A DNA stretch of 64,000 bases from Brettanomyces bruxellensis (taxonomy: Eukaryota > Ascomycota > Pichiomycetes > Pichiales > Pichiaceae): contig NC_054690.1 of NCBI RefSeq assembly GCF_011074885.1, positions 3,229,001 through 3,293,000 on the forward strand. The letters are read 5' to 3'. A model generated the notes under the pieces. That model saw nothing but the letters and a program-made list of their open reading frames with translations. It was not told the DNA's origin and did not search any database. Positions 1 through 10,497 of the stretch are shown one piece after another; the stretch's first letter is position 1, and every line of letters starts with the position of its first letter. Both the position numbers and the translations under genes were made by a program.

Positions 1-2267
1 TCAAGCTTTGGAACAACATCCTTCTCGATATCACCGTTTTCCATTATTGACGAGAGACTATTTAAAAATTTCACCTGCTTAATACCAGTCAAAGATTCCT
101 GAACATTTCCCAAGGAAGTGAGTTTCGAGCTAGCGTACGATGACGCAAAACTGTGGCCACTAGAAACAATGGCACTGATATTATCACTAACAAGTGATTT
201 CACCAATGTTTTCAATTTTTCAATATTCCTGAAGTTGGTTTCGAGAAGTAAGTTCTCCCAGATTGAAAGCATTTTTGGAGTATTTTTATCCAAGCATGCA
301 CTGTCAATGGTGAATTTTAATAATACATCATTAGGATCCAAAACTGATGAGTGAGCAAATGATGTTGAACCAAGGCCAGCGGTGTATAGTTTAACCTCAT
401 CCTCAATCTCTGATATTGATTTATCCTTGGTACCAAGATTTGTCAAACATGTAGAAAATAATGGCAAGTATTTAATAAGATTTTCTGGAATATCCTTGAC
501 AGAAAGCGATTTTAGGGCGCGGAAATAGGTAACACCATTTGTTTTAGGTGAAATCCTGGACTGCACTGACAATCCGCGTCTTAATGTTTCCTTGATACGA
601 GGAAAGTGCCCTTCACGTTCAATATCACCACTATGAAGCGTTGGAAGGCAAGAGAGATCTTCCTTTTGGTTCTTTTGGAACTTTTCCAACTCAAGACCCT
701 TATTGTAAATTATCTCTTTATCTCCACTAGTCATACGTTCTTCCCTTTCCTTAAGGGATTTTTCTTCTGCTTGTGCAAGTCTCTCTGGAACATTTGCATC
801 TGGCCTCATGGTATATTTGAAGTATGGGCTTTCAAGCATGTATTTCTGGATCAGATCAGCAAATACTTTGTTGCCATCCGCCTTATACTCTTTTCTAAAT
901 TTATCTAACACCCCACTCCACTTAATGGCACTTAATGGGTCAATTCCATCGACTAGTCCAGGAGCCAAAGCGCTCAACAGGTTCAAGCCGAAATTGGCAT
1001 TCTCAATCTTTCTGCCAAGATCCAACTGATACAAAATACCCTTGACTCTATTTTCAGGGAAACCAGATTGCTGTACTTGCTTTAAAATGTCAAGTACAGT
1101 ATCTTCAAGTTTTGCTGCTTGATCTTTGGTCAATCCATTTAGACCAACAGAAAAAAGGTTAACAGCAGCTAATGCATCCATTCCAGAATTTGCTGAAAAT
1201 GACGTGCCAAGACCTTGTTCAATAAGACCCTTATATAATGGTGATGAGTGTCCATCCATGAGAAGAGTAGACAATATTTTTATTTTGAAACTTTCATAGA
1301 TATCCGTAGGTTTACCGGCATACCATGTCAAAGAGGATTTATACTGCTTTTCCGAAGGCACCATCGGATCAACTGGTCCCGGAATTTCCACATACTTGCA
1401 TTCATCAAGTTTTATTGGGTTCTTAACCATCATTTTACGATATCTTTTACCAAATGTTGCAAATGCCTTATCAATTTTTCCGAGCGATGTTTCTAACGGA
1501 AGACTTCCATACGTGTAAGTCCAGCAATTAGAAGGGTGATATTGTCTGGAATGAAAATCTAAGAGATCATCATAGTAACTATTGACAATTTCGGCCGGAT
1601 TTCCACCAGAATTATGCAATGATGGGTAAATATTTTGCTGGAAATTGATCCAAAAGTAATATGCGGGATCAGATATTTGTCCCTTCATCTCGTTGTAAAC
1701 AACACCTTTGAACTTCAGTGGTGATTTCTTGTCATGTATATCAGTATGTTCTAGACGCCAGCCTTCCTGACGAAAATCCTCATGGTTCAAAAGAGGATGA
1801 AAAACACTATCAAGGTAAACATCCATGAGATTTTCAAAATCAACTTTGTTTGTAGTTGCGAATGGGAAGTAGGTATAATCATGTCCCGTCATGGCATTCA
1901 TGAAATTGGCCAAACTACGATTAAGCATCTTGAAAAATGGGTCTCTAACTGGAAATTTATCGGAACCACACAAGGTTGTGTGCTCAAGCATGTGAGGAAG
2001 TCCAGAGTCATCTGGAGAGTTGGTTTTAACAACAACACCAAAAACATTATTTCTATCCTGTCTCTCAATATGTAAGTGCTTCGATCCACTGATCTTGTGT
2101 GTTAATTCCACAGCCATCATATTGAATTCGGGAACTTGCTGTACCCTATCCACGACATAGTTCGCAATCTCAGATCCTACTGGATACTTTCCAGTAGGCA
2201 CAGATGTCGCATACTGACGTAAACGTAGAAGATTCTGCCTGAAAGCTCTAGTACTTTGTGAAAGCAT
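1..2267 (-). CDS. CYM1: Mitochondrial presequence protease Cym1 (M16C metallopeptidase), C-terminus outside window
   Basis: The reverse strand is open from the ATG at 2267 to the window edge, giving about 755 codons with no stop, so the 3' end is missing. The N-terminus (MLSQSTRAFRQNLLRLRQYA) is basic and hydroxylated, as expected for a mitochondrial targeting peptide. The inverted zinc motif H92-M-L-E95-H96 lies in a conserved context (GLPHMLEHTTLCGSDKFPV), typical of the PreP/Cym1 branch of the insulinase family. These enzymes degrade cleaved presequences and other short peptides in the mitochondrial matrix or intermembrane space. The family is about 990 residues, so roughly three quarters is visible. 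It is divergent from PTM1 across a 965-bp spacer. Identification is strong; only the missing C-terminus is uncertain. Confidence 0.93.
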   Translation of the reverse strand, partial: MLSQSTRAFRQNLLRLRQYATSVPTGKYPVGSEIANYVVDRVQQVPEFNMMAVELTHKISGSKHLHIERQDRNNVFGVVVKTNSPDDSGLPHMLEHTTLCGSDKFPVRDPFFKMLNRSLANFMNAMTGHDYTYFPFATTNKVDFENLMDVYLDSVFHPLLNHEDFRQEGWRLEHTDIHDKKSPLKFKGVVYNEMKGQISDPAYYFWINFQQNIYPSLHNSGGNPAEIVNSYYDDLLDFHSRQYHPSNCWTYTYGSLPLETSLGKIDKAFATFGKRYRKMMVKNPIKLDECKYVEIPGPVDPMVPSEKQYKSSLTWYAGKPTDIYESFKIKILSTLLMDGHSSPLYKGLIEQGLGTSFSANSGMDALAAVNLFSVGLNGLTKDQAAKLEDTVLDILKQVQQSGFPENRVKGILYQLDLGRKIENANFGLNLLSALAPGLVDGIDPLSAIKWSGVLDKFRKEYKADGNKVFADLIQKYMLESPYFKYTMRPDANVPERLAQAEEKSLKEREERMTSGDKEIIYNKGLELEKFQKNQKEDLSCLPTLHSGDIEREGHFPRIKETLRRGLSVQSRISPKTNGVTYFRALKSLSVKDIPENLIKYLPLFSTCLTNLGTKDKSISEIEDEVKLYTAGLGSTSFAHSSVLDPNDVLLKFTIDSACLDKNTPKMLSIWENLLLETNFRNIEKLKTLVKSLVSDNISAIVSSGHSFASSYASSKLTSLGNVQESLTGIKQVKFLNSLSSIMENGDIEKDVVPKL

Positions 2268-3232
2268 TTTACTGTCTGCCAATGATATGCTATTGATTAA
2301 GTAGAGTAATGCTAAAAAAGAGGGCAAGAAGGAGGAAAATGGCAAGGTAAATGAGAAGAGAAAATATACATATATTATATAGTTTCTCAAGCACTTCGGA
2401 CATTTCTCATCCCTTTACTTTGCGGGGCTCTATTGTAGTATTTTATATTTCTTGATTCTTATTCAAATTTTTTTCCGTTGCCGAAAAGTCCCAAGGATAC
2501 TTTTTTCAGTAATTGTAAGATCTTTGCAAGATCTAGCCTATTTCGCAAATACGTAAGCTAAGTCCGTTCATGGTAGGAGTTTACCTATATTTTTATGCTC
2601 CTACTACTAATAATAAATTGAAGGAAGGAGACGCATTTTTTATATAATTGGAATAAAGTTGTAAAGAAAATTATAACGAAATTATGACGGTTTAAAACAG
2701 AACCAGGAGTTAGCAATAACTATATGAACTTAGCAGTTAAAATATATAGGGTAGATAGTTATAAAAAAAGCTCTGCGCATCAAACTAGACCAACTTTTGT
2801 AAAATGGCAAAGAGTGGGACTACACTGCTGTGATTTATTGATTTATTTATTGGGGTCACGGCTGACGTTCCTTGAACACATAACAAAGAATTTAATACAA
2901 ACCACAGAAAAGGGCCATATTTATATAAAGAAGCAGGCTCCCCTTGTCAGATAAAATGTATTTTCCAACTCTTCCTAACATAAAACGCTTACGTGGGTTT
3001 TTATATACCGTCCGCAAACAGAAAGGAGAAGTGAAGGGTTGCATACTTAAGCCACTTTTTTTTTTTTTTTTTTTGTTAATAAAATGATTAAAATCAAAAC
3101 GCTACACTGCGAAAGTCGAGTAATCATACATCCTAATCTATCATCATCAATCTTATCAAAACCGCCCTTTTGTGTTAGGGAACCCGATTGTATTACCTTT
3201 GTTGAGGATTTTTGAGGGTTAATTGATCCACG
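2268..3232. other. Intergenic region, divergent promoter CYM1/PTM1
   Basis: This 965-bp spacer separates two divergent start codons. It holds a T19 tract at 3056-3074 and several A/T runs that could exclude nucleosomes. I see no tRNA, no TACTAAC intron signal and no convincing coding frame. The 76-codon open frame at 2724-2954 resembles nothing I know. Confidence 0.6.
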
Positions 3233-4981
3233 ATGATTTCTCTCCTTTTGCACACGCTTATTTTTGCCGTTGCCACGCTGGCACAAAAAACGCTGATTAC
3301 AGCTGATGCTGCCGAACACTGTACAGGAATGTATAGCAAAAGAGATTGGGGCGGACCCGGTGAATCATTTATCAAGGTTGATTTACAAAAGTTTGGATAC
3401 GCTGACCCTTCCACAGATAAAGCATCAGTTTCCTTGGTCGTTTTTGAATACCAGGATATAGATGGATTGGGCGTTTATGATGAAAATTTGGGTCGCAGGA
3501 GATACATCTGTACAAGTGGAATGGTTTCTGACGGCCTTTGTAAAGAGAACCAACTCAATCAATTTATTGTTGATGAGAACTTCACTTCTTTTTCCCAAAT
3601 AAAGACGGTTAAGCTTACTGACCTCGGTACCAATGATTTCAGCTACAAAGTAGCTAACACAGGCTACTACTGTGTTGCTGCCTACGAGCCTGATTTTACT
3701 GACAAAGAGAATACATTCAAATTGTTGTTAAATTTCCATAATGCTTTTGGAAGTTTACCTGCTTCCGAAATCCCATTACTTCCATTGTATGGACTTCTTG
3801 CGGTGATCTATGCAGTTTGTCTCTGTGTGTATCTTTTTCAAGTTTTCAGGCATCGTTCTGAATTACTTCTTCTTCAGAAGTATCTTGCAGGTTTTTTCAT
3901 TTTCTTGACTGCAGAAAATATAATGACGTGGTCTTTGTACGATCTTGAGAACAACACAAAACGTTATCCTCTTTCTGGTGGAGTACAATTCTATATCGTG
4001 GTGATATCGCTTTTAAATGCGTTCAAAGTGTCATTTTCCTTATTCTTACTTTTGATCATATCTCTTGGATATGGAATAGTATTCCCAAAACTTTCTCGCA
4101 AACAGATGAACCTTTGCAAAATACTCTCTTTGGCACACTTTGTGTTATTGACGGCATTCATTTGCATCAATTACTACAGCAGCGAATCACAACCAGGTGA
4201 AGCGACAACAGATACCTCATATTCAGTCGACACATACCAATCTAATTCTTGGCTTATCTTGGCGATTGGTGCACCGTTGGCTGTCTTATTCATTGCATTC
4301 TATTTCTTGATCCTAAATTCTATGCAGAAAACAGTTAAATATTTAAGAGAGCAAAGACAGATGGTGAAATTAAATATGTACAATAAGCTCTTCCGGTTGA
4401 TTTTTGTTTCCATGCTTCTTTTGATATTTGCATTGGTTATTTCAACTATCGTTCTATTTAACGACAACGTTGCTGAATCCATAGAAAAGCTTTGGAAGTT
4501 CAATGAGGTTCTTACAAATTTCTGGCCTGCTTGTCTTTACTTTTTAATTTTCATCGGAATTGTTATTATATGGAGACCAACAGACTCGTCATATTTATTA
4601 GCGGCATCAAGTCAAATTCCTTCTTCCGCCGTTGAAGGTGACGCCAATAATGATGACAATGCTAACATTTTTAACAATTCGGATGAGGCTGGTAATGACT
4701 TTGAATTTGATGATCTCAGAAGTCTCGAGGATGATAATGAAGACGTGACCGCCAATCCTTTTGATAATGCGCATTCAAAAGCACCGGAATCCACTAGTGA
4801 AAATCCTTTTAAGGATCCATCTGATGTGGATTATGATCTTGAATTAGAACAACAAAAAATGAAGGAACAGAATGAACCAGCAACTGATGACAAATTTAAA
4901 TTGGATGATGAAGACGAAGATGATGGAATGACTCAACAACCTGGACAGTACAACGAGTCTCTCAGGAATAAAAAAGACTAA
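3233..4981 (+). CDS. PTM1: Ptm1-like seven-transmembrane Golgi/endosomal protein (GOST/Lu7TM family)
   Basis: The 582-residue protein starts with a hydrophobic signal peptide (about 1-26) and a luminal domain with the family opening CTGMYSKRDWGGPG. Seven hydrophobic segments follow from about residue 182 to 448 (near 182-204, 219-238, 252-268, 269-285, 298-316, 341-362, 387-410 and 425-448; two may be one long segment). This is the architecture of the lung seven-transmembrane receptor/Ptm1 family, found in Golgi and early endosomal vesicles, whose function is poorly defined. The cytosolic tail of about 130 residues is very acidic and contains two NPF tripeptides (ANPFDN, ENPFKD), possible ligands of EH-domain endocytic proteins. 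S. cerevisiae has two paralogues (PTM1 and YHL017W), and I cannot say which is closer. It converges on CCT2 with a 199-bp gap. Confidence 0.85.
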   Translation: MISLLLHTLIFAVATLAQKTLITADAAEHCTGMYSKRDWGGPGESFIKVDLQKFGYADPSTDKASVSLVVFEYQDIDGLGVYDENLGRRRYICTSGMVSDGLCKENQLNQFIVDENFTSFSQIKTVKLTDLGTNDFSYKVANTGYYCVAAYEPDFTDKENTFKLLLNFHNAFGSLPASEIPLLPLYGLLAVIYAVCLCVYLFQVFRHRSELLLLQKYLAGFFIFLTAENIMTWSLYDLENNTKRYPLSGGVQFYIVVISLLNAFKVSFSLFLLLIISLGYGIVFPKLSRKQMNLCKILSLAHFVLLTAFICINYYSSESQPGEATTDTSYSVDTYQSNSWLILAIGAPLAVLFIAFYFLILNSMQKTVKYLREQRQMVKLNMYNKLFRLIFVSMLLLIFALVISTIVLFNDNVAESIEKLWKFNEVLTNFWPACLYFLIFIGIVIIWRPTDSSYLLAASSQIPSSAVEGDANNDDNANIFNNSDEAGNDFEFDDLRSLEDDNEDVTANPFDNAHSKAPESTSENPFKDPSDVDYDLELEQQKMKEQNEPATDDKFKLDDEDEDDGMTQQPGQYNESLRNKKD

Positions 4982-5180
4982 ATTCGGTACAGTGTTTGCA
5001 TAGCCCAATTATCACATTATATAGGCAACTATATCCAAAATATTTTGCAGTGAAGGATAACCTTTAATTGTTTCAGTAGTAATATATGAATACAGAATAC
5101 TACATGGTTAAAAAGAAATTTTTTTTCTTCTGTATGTTTACGCAACAAGAGTAAGCAAAATCTTATTAATTGTAAAGTCA

Positions 5181-6767
5181 TTATGGATGACCTCTACCTC
5201 TGTCTGCAGTCCTTGGCTTGGCTTTTATTATATCATCCACACGTAATAAAACTTCAGCTGCTTCGGAGGCAGATGAAACAACAGCCTTTTTCAATTTGTA
5301 ACTCTCAAGTATTCCGAAATCAGACATATCGGCAATCTTACCATTGTTCAAGTCAAGACCAGAATTAGTAAGTCCATTATATATACATGATCTTAACTTA
5401 GAAACTAGTTCACTGGAATCATAGCCCGCATTATCGCACAAAATCGTAGGAAGCTGCCTGAGGGCTTTAGCATATGATTCTATTGCCAAAGATTTCTTAC
5501 CGGATTCATTTTGTGCAGTTTGCTCCACGGCTTTAGACATGTTCATTTCCGAGCATCCACCTCCAAGAACGGTTCTAGTTTCTTTTGTAACTTGAGAAAG
5601 AACAGATAATGCATCATGAAGGGATCGTTCAGCCTCATCCAATGCTTGATCAGTAGATCCACGTAACACAATAGTACATGCCTTTCCTGCCGCAACACCA
5701 GTAAATCTTGTCATAACATCCTCACCAATCAGTATTTCTTCAATAGACTTACAATGGCCCAACTTTGCATTCTCTGGATTATCAAATGTCGAAATAACCT
5801 CTCCACCCGTAACCAAGGCCAACCGTTCGACACCATCAAAATCAGCATGCTCTATAGAATTGATACCAGAATCAGTAAACAGTTGTTCTGGCCAATCATA
5901 AATTAATTGCCTATTGACGAAACAGTTGATATTAAACTGCCTAATTTTTTCAACCTTACTTTTCATCTTTTCTCTCTCGGCCTTTTCCAATTCAGCTAAT
6001 TTCGATGTCGACTTAACCTTGAATTTGGCACCAAAAATCTTGACCTTATCAGAATCCATAGGTGTGTTTGCAATTAAAATTCTGGCATCTTCAATCTTCT
6101 TGGGTTGGCCAACGCCAAATCTCTTATCCAGGATGAAGCCCTCAGCAAGAAATGAGTCCGACAGCTTGCCACCGGCTTTTTTTATAATTTGAATGTGATC
6201 CAAATTTGTAGACCCCTTTAGACGCAAAACAGCATCAACCGACATCTTAGCAAAGTGATCACGATCCTGAGACAAAATCTTAGAGGATAGTGTCGTTCTA
6301 GCAATGTTTAGCAAATCATCCTTAAATTTTTCGGTGTTGTCAGAATTATCAACAGCAAGCTTTTCAAGTTGAGCAAGAGCAGCCTTTTCCGCAATTCTGT
6401 AACCTTCTATGATCGTTTGTGGATGAATTTTCTGATCCACCAATTTTTCAGCCTCCCTGAGAAGCTCGGATGCAAAAACTGTAACTGAAGTAGTACCATC
6501 ACCAACTTGATCGTCTTGAACCTTTGCTATGTTAACAAGAACTTTCGCAGCCGGATTATCAAACGGAATTGATTTTAATATTGTTGCACCATCATTTGTC
6601 ACTAATGCCTTCGAAGATGACATACTTTGAAGCAACTTATCCATTCCTTTCGGACCTAACGTAGACTTCACTAAGTCACCAACAGCTATTGCTCCCACAA
6701 ATGCCGAGAGCCGGGCATTTTCACCCCTCTCCTCAGTAACTTTATCTCCAAATATGTTCATAGACAT
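5181..6767 (-). CDS. CCT2: Chaperonin TRiC/CCT subunit beta
   Basis: The 528-residue protein is full length for a group II chaperonin subunit. The start [20 protein letters not shown] is characteristic of the beta subunit. Nucleotide-binding motifs are present: [10 protein letters not shown] near residues 35-44 and the GDGTT loop near 89-93, with NDGATIL between them. The C-terminus ends in a short [16 protein letters not shown] tail. CCT2 forms one position of the eight-membered cytosolic ring that folds actin, tubulin and WD40 proteins using ATP. It converges with PTM1 downstream and is divergent from SAL1 upstream. There are no introns and nothing is missing. Confidence 0.97.
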   Translation of the reverse strand: MSMNIFGDKVTEERGENARLSAFVGAIAVGDLVKSTLGPKGMDKLLQSMSSSKALVTNDGATILKSIPFDNPAAKVLVNIAKVQDDQVGDGTTSVTVFASELLREAEKLVDQKIHPQTIIEGYRIAEKAALAQLEKLAVDNSDNTEKFKDDLLNIARTTLSSKILSQDRDHFAKMSVDAVLRLKGSTNLDHIQIIKKAGGKLSDSFLAEGFILDKRFGVGQPKKIEDARILIANTPMDSDKVKIFGAKFKVKSTSKLAELEKAEREKMKSKVEKIRQFNINCFVNRQLIYDWPEQLFTDSGINSIEHADFDGVERLALVTGGEVISTFDNPENAKLGHCKSIEEILIGEDVMTRFTGVAAGKACTIVLRGSTDQALDEAERSLHDALSVLSQVTKETRTVLGGGCSEMNMSKAVEQTAQNESGKKSLAIESYAKALRQLPTILCDNAGYDSSELVSKLRSCIYNGLTNSGLDLNNGKIADMSDFGILESYKLKKAVVSSASEAAEVLLRVDDIIKAKPRTADRGRGHP

Positions 6768-7749
6768 TGTACTTAATTAAAAAGGCGTACTACTCACTAA
6801 ATTTTCTACATTACTATTATAAAAGTCAAGTTTACACGCTTAATTTTGCGTTGGGTTCCCTTATTTGGTCGATCAAGTTTTTTTTTTCATTTTTTTTCTG
6901 GAACCCTTTCCATTTAAGAAGTGCAAGGATGTCTGCATTTTGAGTGTATCCTCCATGATTTTAGTTTCTAGCACATTTTTCATTTCACTAGCAAAAAAAA
7001 TACAAGAGAAAAATGGTCGATATCTATAAGGTTCATTTGTGGGGAGGTAAACCTTAGACAATAGAACTCAGACATCGAAAAGTATTAGTAGATATCGGTA
7101 GTATTGCTTTTTCTTCATCGGGAATTTATCACTAAATCATTTTAACTCAAAATTATGAAAGTTTGGAGAGATGTATACGAGTTATATCAAAAAAAAAATA
7201 CACAAAAGAATCCCCATAAATGACCCTGTTTATGTCATGATCGATTCGAATTTCATTCCATCCCTGTTATTATTATTATTTTTTTTTTGTTAGTTTATTT
7301 TCGTTTAAATTCGAATATTATACTCGGATCGGTAAAATACAGCACCTATTTATCCATAACGTCTTTTCTTCACGAAAGCAAAGAAAACGTTTTATAGAGT
7401 ACTGTATTATTGTATATTAATTTGTGATCATACGTTTAGGAAATCGTCAATAAGCAAAGACTTTGCATAGCTCTTTCCGTTCTATTCCATCCATTTCTTA
7501 AATTTATCGGGCATCTCATCGGCCGTGAAATCTAATACGATTCGGATTATTGTTTTATCAGTTTTCATCAATGTTAATGATAGGTAATCATTTGTTTTCC
7601 TAATTGAGCAATAATTAGAATAATAATAGTCAACTAAAAAGCAACGATACGTTGGTACCATTATATTGTTTTAAAGTCATTTTGTATATACGTGCTTCTA
7701 GTTTATTCTCACGTAACGCATATTCTCAAAGTTTTTTCTTTATTAAAGG
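6768..7749. other. Intergenic region, divergent promoter CCT2/SAL1
   Basis: This 982-bp spacer lies between the CCT2 and SAL1 start codons. It is strongly AT-rich, with several T and A runs (near 6880, 7190 and 7277) and a GAT/ATC-rich stretch near 7320-7350. I see no RNA gene and no conserved reading frame; short open frames at 6873-7061 and 7652-7897 look like chance or are out of frame with SAL1. Confidence 0.5.
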
Positions 7750-9324
7750 ATGTCAAATCATAATAAACCAGATGAAGGGCGACTCCAGAAACTGTTTAGA
7801 CATAGAAGATTATTCGAACAAATTGATTCGAAACATAAAGGTAAAGTCACTTTGCAGGACTTCGAGAAAGCAATGGAAAGAACAGATCATCCACTGAAGG
7901 ATTCTACTTATGCAATGTCCCAGATATACAAAGCATTTTTGAACACGCCAGATTCCAGTGCAGATTCACAAGCTGTTCCGGCAAGAACCGGTGTTGATTA
8001 CATAGATTTTGCTCAGTTCAATAATTATTTGATGACAGCCGAAGACCAAATAGAGAAGGGCTTTCGGATGGTTGACACAAACAACGACGGCAAGATTAGT
8101 AAGAAGGATTTTGAAAATTATTTGAGAAAGATTGGGGATGCCCCAACGCCGAAGGAGGTTGACGTGTTCTTTAATAGTATAGACACGGAAGGACGTGGGT
8201 TTATTGAATTTGATACCTTTAGGGATGGTCTTCTTTTAATGCCACGGATGGACGGATCGCGTATCCGCACAGCTTTTCATTTTTTTACCGATGATTTAGA
8301 TAATATATCCTCCGATGGTGATTTTACTGTTGGAAATGACATAATGAAGAATGTGGGTTATTTTTTTGCCGGAGGACTTTCAGGTGTTGTTTCTAGAACT
8401 GCAACAGCACCTTTAGATCGTGTCAAGGTCTTTTTAATTGCAAGAACAGACTTGAATTCTACATTATTAACGACGAAGAGCAAAATTCAGAAATTGGCAG
8501 AGAAAAAGGAGCATCACAAAGTGCCACCAAAGAAAATACAATCACCCTTGGTTCGTGCAGCGAGAACGATTTATAGACAGGGTGGAATTAAAGCGTTTTA
8601 CACTGGTAATGGATTAAATGTATTCAAGGTTTTTCCCGAGAGTGCGATGAAATTTGGAACATTCGAAGCTGCCAAGCGGTTGATGTGCCAAGTAGAGGGT
8701 GTTGATGATGAGAAAAAGCTTTCCAGAGCAGCGACGTACATCAGCGGAGGTTTAGGTGGAGTGTGTGCTCAAATAACAGTTTATCCAATCGATACTTTAA
8801 AATATAGAATTCAGTGTGCCTCACTTGACTCTACGGTGACAGGAACCCGACTTCTGTTGCAGACTGCCAAAGATATGTATAATGAAGGTGGTGTCCGTTT
8901 ATTTTACAGAGGTCTTTTAGTCGGATTAGGCGGAATGTTTCCTTATGCGGCCTTAGATTTAGGCACGTTTACCTCACTAAAGAGGTGGTATATAAAAAGA
9001 TATGCTGCTCGTGAGGGTGTTTCAGTGGATGACGTCGATGTCCCAAACTACCTGGTACTTACAATGGGTGCCACGAGTGGTACATTTGGGGCGACAATGG
9101 TTTATCCAGTGAATCTTCTTCGTACGAGGTTGCAGGCCCAAGGAACGTACGCCCATCCATATCATTATAAGGGCTTCTTCGATGTTGCACGTCAAACTTT
9201 CCAAAGAGAAGGATTCCAAGGTCTTTATAAAGGATTGCTACCAAACTTAGCTAAAGTTGCCCCTGCAGTTTCAATCAGTTATTTGATGTATGAAAATCTC
9301 AAGAAACTCTTTGGGCTCCAATAA
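7750..9324 (+). CDS. SAL1: Calcium-regulated mitochondrial ATP-Mg/Pi carrier (SCaMC type)
   Basis: The 524-residue protein joins an N-terminal EF-hand region to a mitochondrial carrier domain. The best EF loop is DTNNDGKISKKD at about 109-120. Degenerate loops sit near residues 26 (DSKHKGKVTLQD) and 145 (DTEGRGFIEFDT). The carrier half begins near residue 200 with three repeats, each marked by a PX[DN]XX[KR] signature (PLDRVK, PIDTLK, PVNLLR). S. cerevisiae Sal1 exchanges ATP-Mg for phosphate across the inner membrane and is essential when the ADP/ATP carrier is absent. Calcium binding in the intermembrane space activates the family. Length and domain order match. The ATG at 7750 is preceded by AAAGG and gives the expected N-terminus. 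Confidence 0.93.
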   Translation: MSNHNKPDEGRLQKLFRHRRLFEQIDSKHKGKVTLQDFEKAMERTDHPLKDSTYAMSQIYKAFLNTPDSSADSQAVPARTGVDYIDFAQFNNYLMTAEDQIEKGFRMVDTNNDGKISKKDFENYLRKIGDAPTPKEVDVFFNSIDTEGRGFIEFDTFRDGLLLMPRMDGSRIRTAFHFFTDDLDNISSDGDFTVGNDIMKNVGYFFAGGLSGVVSRTATAPLDRVKVFLIARTDLNSTLLTTKSKIQKLAEKKEHHKVPPKKIQSPLVRAARTIYRQGGIKAFYTGNGLNVFKVFPESAMKFGTFEAAKRLMCQVEGVDDEKKLSRAATYISGGLGGVCAQITVYPIDTLKYRIQCASLDSTVTGTRLLLQTAKDMYNEGGVRLFYRGLLVGLGGMFPYAALDLGTFTSLKRWYIKRYAAREGVSVDDVDVPNYLVLTMGATSGTFGATMVYPVNLLRTRLQAQGTYAHPYHYKGFFDVARQTFQREGFQGLYKGLLPNLAKVAPAVSISYLMYENLKKLFGLQ

Positions 9325-9739
9325 TTCTTACTCTATTCAATTTGTGATTTTCTTGTTTCCCATAACTTCATTCCATTAATCAATTCGCAGATCTTCCCTT
9401 TTTTCCGCTCACCTTTCTTCTTCTTCTCCTGTTAAATAGCAACAATATAAAATCCTAGTATTCTTTTGTACCATCCCCTATGCCGTGTACATCCGTGCAC
9501 AAGTGATATTCTAATATTCAAGAAATCAATTTTTTTCTCGCTTCACATCTTTTGGCTCCATCTCTTCTTTCTTCCAACCTCTCTCTGTCCCAAAATTTTT
9601 TTTGTTTTTTTCAGTGGATTTTTCACTATTCCGATTTTCACGAAATTTTGCAAGAGTGAGTGAAAACAGGAAAAAATTTTTTTCTTTTCAGCTTCACCGT
9701 CTCCTTCACCCCCCTCTGTTTCCAACCATTTGTATCTCC

Positions 9740-9747
9740 AACCCTAA
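9740..9747 (+). promoter_or_regulatory. AACCCTAA, Tbf1-type site before RPP1
   Basis: The octamer AACCCTAA lies 77 bp upstream of the RPP1 start codon. This is the telomere-repeat-like core bound by Tbf1, which drives ribosomal-protein genes in several yeasts outside Saccharomyces. The surrounding 9325-9739 is pyrimidine-rich (long CT and T runs). One octamer can occur by chance, so this is a suggestion from position and context. Confidence 0.4.
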
Positions 9748-9823
9748 AAAAGCAAGGAACTAGTCTGCAATTTTGTTTGCTTAAAGTGATTATTCCAATA
9801 CTCGTGTCGTATAACTAGAAAAA

Positions 9824-10159
9824 ATGTCTACCGAACAACAAGCACTTTCTTACGCCGCAGTTATCTTGGCTGACGCCGACTTGGAGCTTTCAAGTGAGAA
9901 TCTTTTGAAGTTGACTCATGCTGCAGGTTTGGACATGGACAGCGTTTGGGGTAACATCTATGCCAAGGCTCTTGAGGGACAGGATTTGAAGAAGCTTTTG
10001 ATTAACTTCAACATTTCTTCTGCTGCTGCTGCTCCAGCTGCTGCCTCTGCTGCCGCTGCTGGTGAAGCTGATGCTGCTGAGGAAGATGAGGAAAAGAAGG
10101 AAGAATCAGAGGAGGAAGAGGAAGATGATGTTGACATGGGTATGGGTTTGTTTGATTAG
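9824..10159 (+). CDS. RPP1: 60S acidic ribosomal stalk protein P1
   Basis: The 111-residue protein has the P1 layout. It has a folded N-terminal helix domain (LSYAAVILADADLELSSENLLKLTHAAG), an Ala-rich hinge around residues 66-82, an acidic tail and the C-terminal GMGLFD that contacts elongation factors. P1, paired with P2, forms the lateral stalk of the large subunit that recruits GTPase factors. The N-terminus is P1-like, not P2-like (P2 begins with an MKYLAAYLL-type sequence). A second P1 gene lies at 36888. It converges with RPL13 (338-bp gap), the arrangement I recall for RPP1A-RPL13A in S. cerevisiae, which suggests RPP1A orthology. The last residues are GMGLFD where GFGLFD is usual. 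Confidence 0.95.
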   Translation: MSTEQQALSYAAVILADADLELSSENLLKLTHAAGLDMDSVWGNIYAKALEGQDLKKLLINFNISSAAAAPAAASAAAAGEADAAEEDEEKKEESEEEEEDDVDMGMGLFD

Positions 10160-10497
10160 GCGTGTTAATGAGGAGTTACTTTTTGTTCATAATGTCTAAT
10201 CTTTTCCTATGTGATATAGTATTGAGCTATAATTAATATATATTACCTGTGTGATTTTACAACTACTGTAGTATAGTATGCTTTACTCGCCAATGCTGCC
10301 GCTGCGCATTTTGGTCCATTACCAATTACTGTCCGTCGTAAGCACACTACCGGGCTACTAAATAGAAAATAAAGAACTACGCACTGACCATTATCCAAAC
10401 AGAAACCTGTATACTACTGGTTAGAACAATATTAAAAGATTTTATACGATATCATACAAACTGAAAACTCCATATCATCGTATATAGACCTAAGGGC
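10160..10497. other. Intergenic region, convergent 3' ends of RPP1 and RPL13
   Basis: This 338-bp spacer between two convergent stop codons should carry both 3' UTRs and polyadenylation signals (for example the AT-rich stretch near 10220-10250). I see no RNA gene or conserved frame. Confidence 0.5.
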
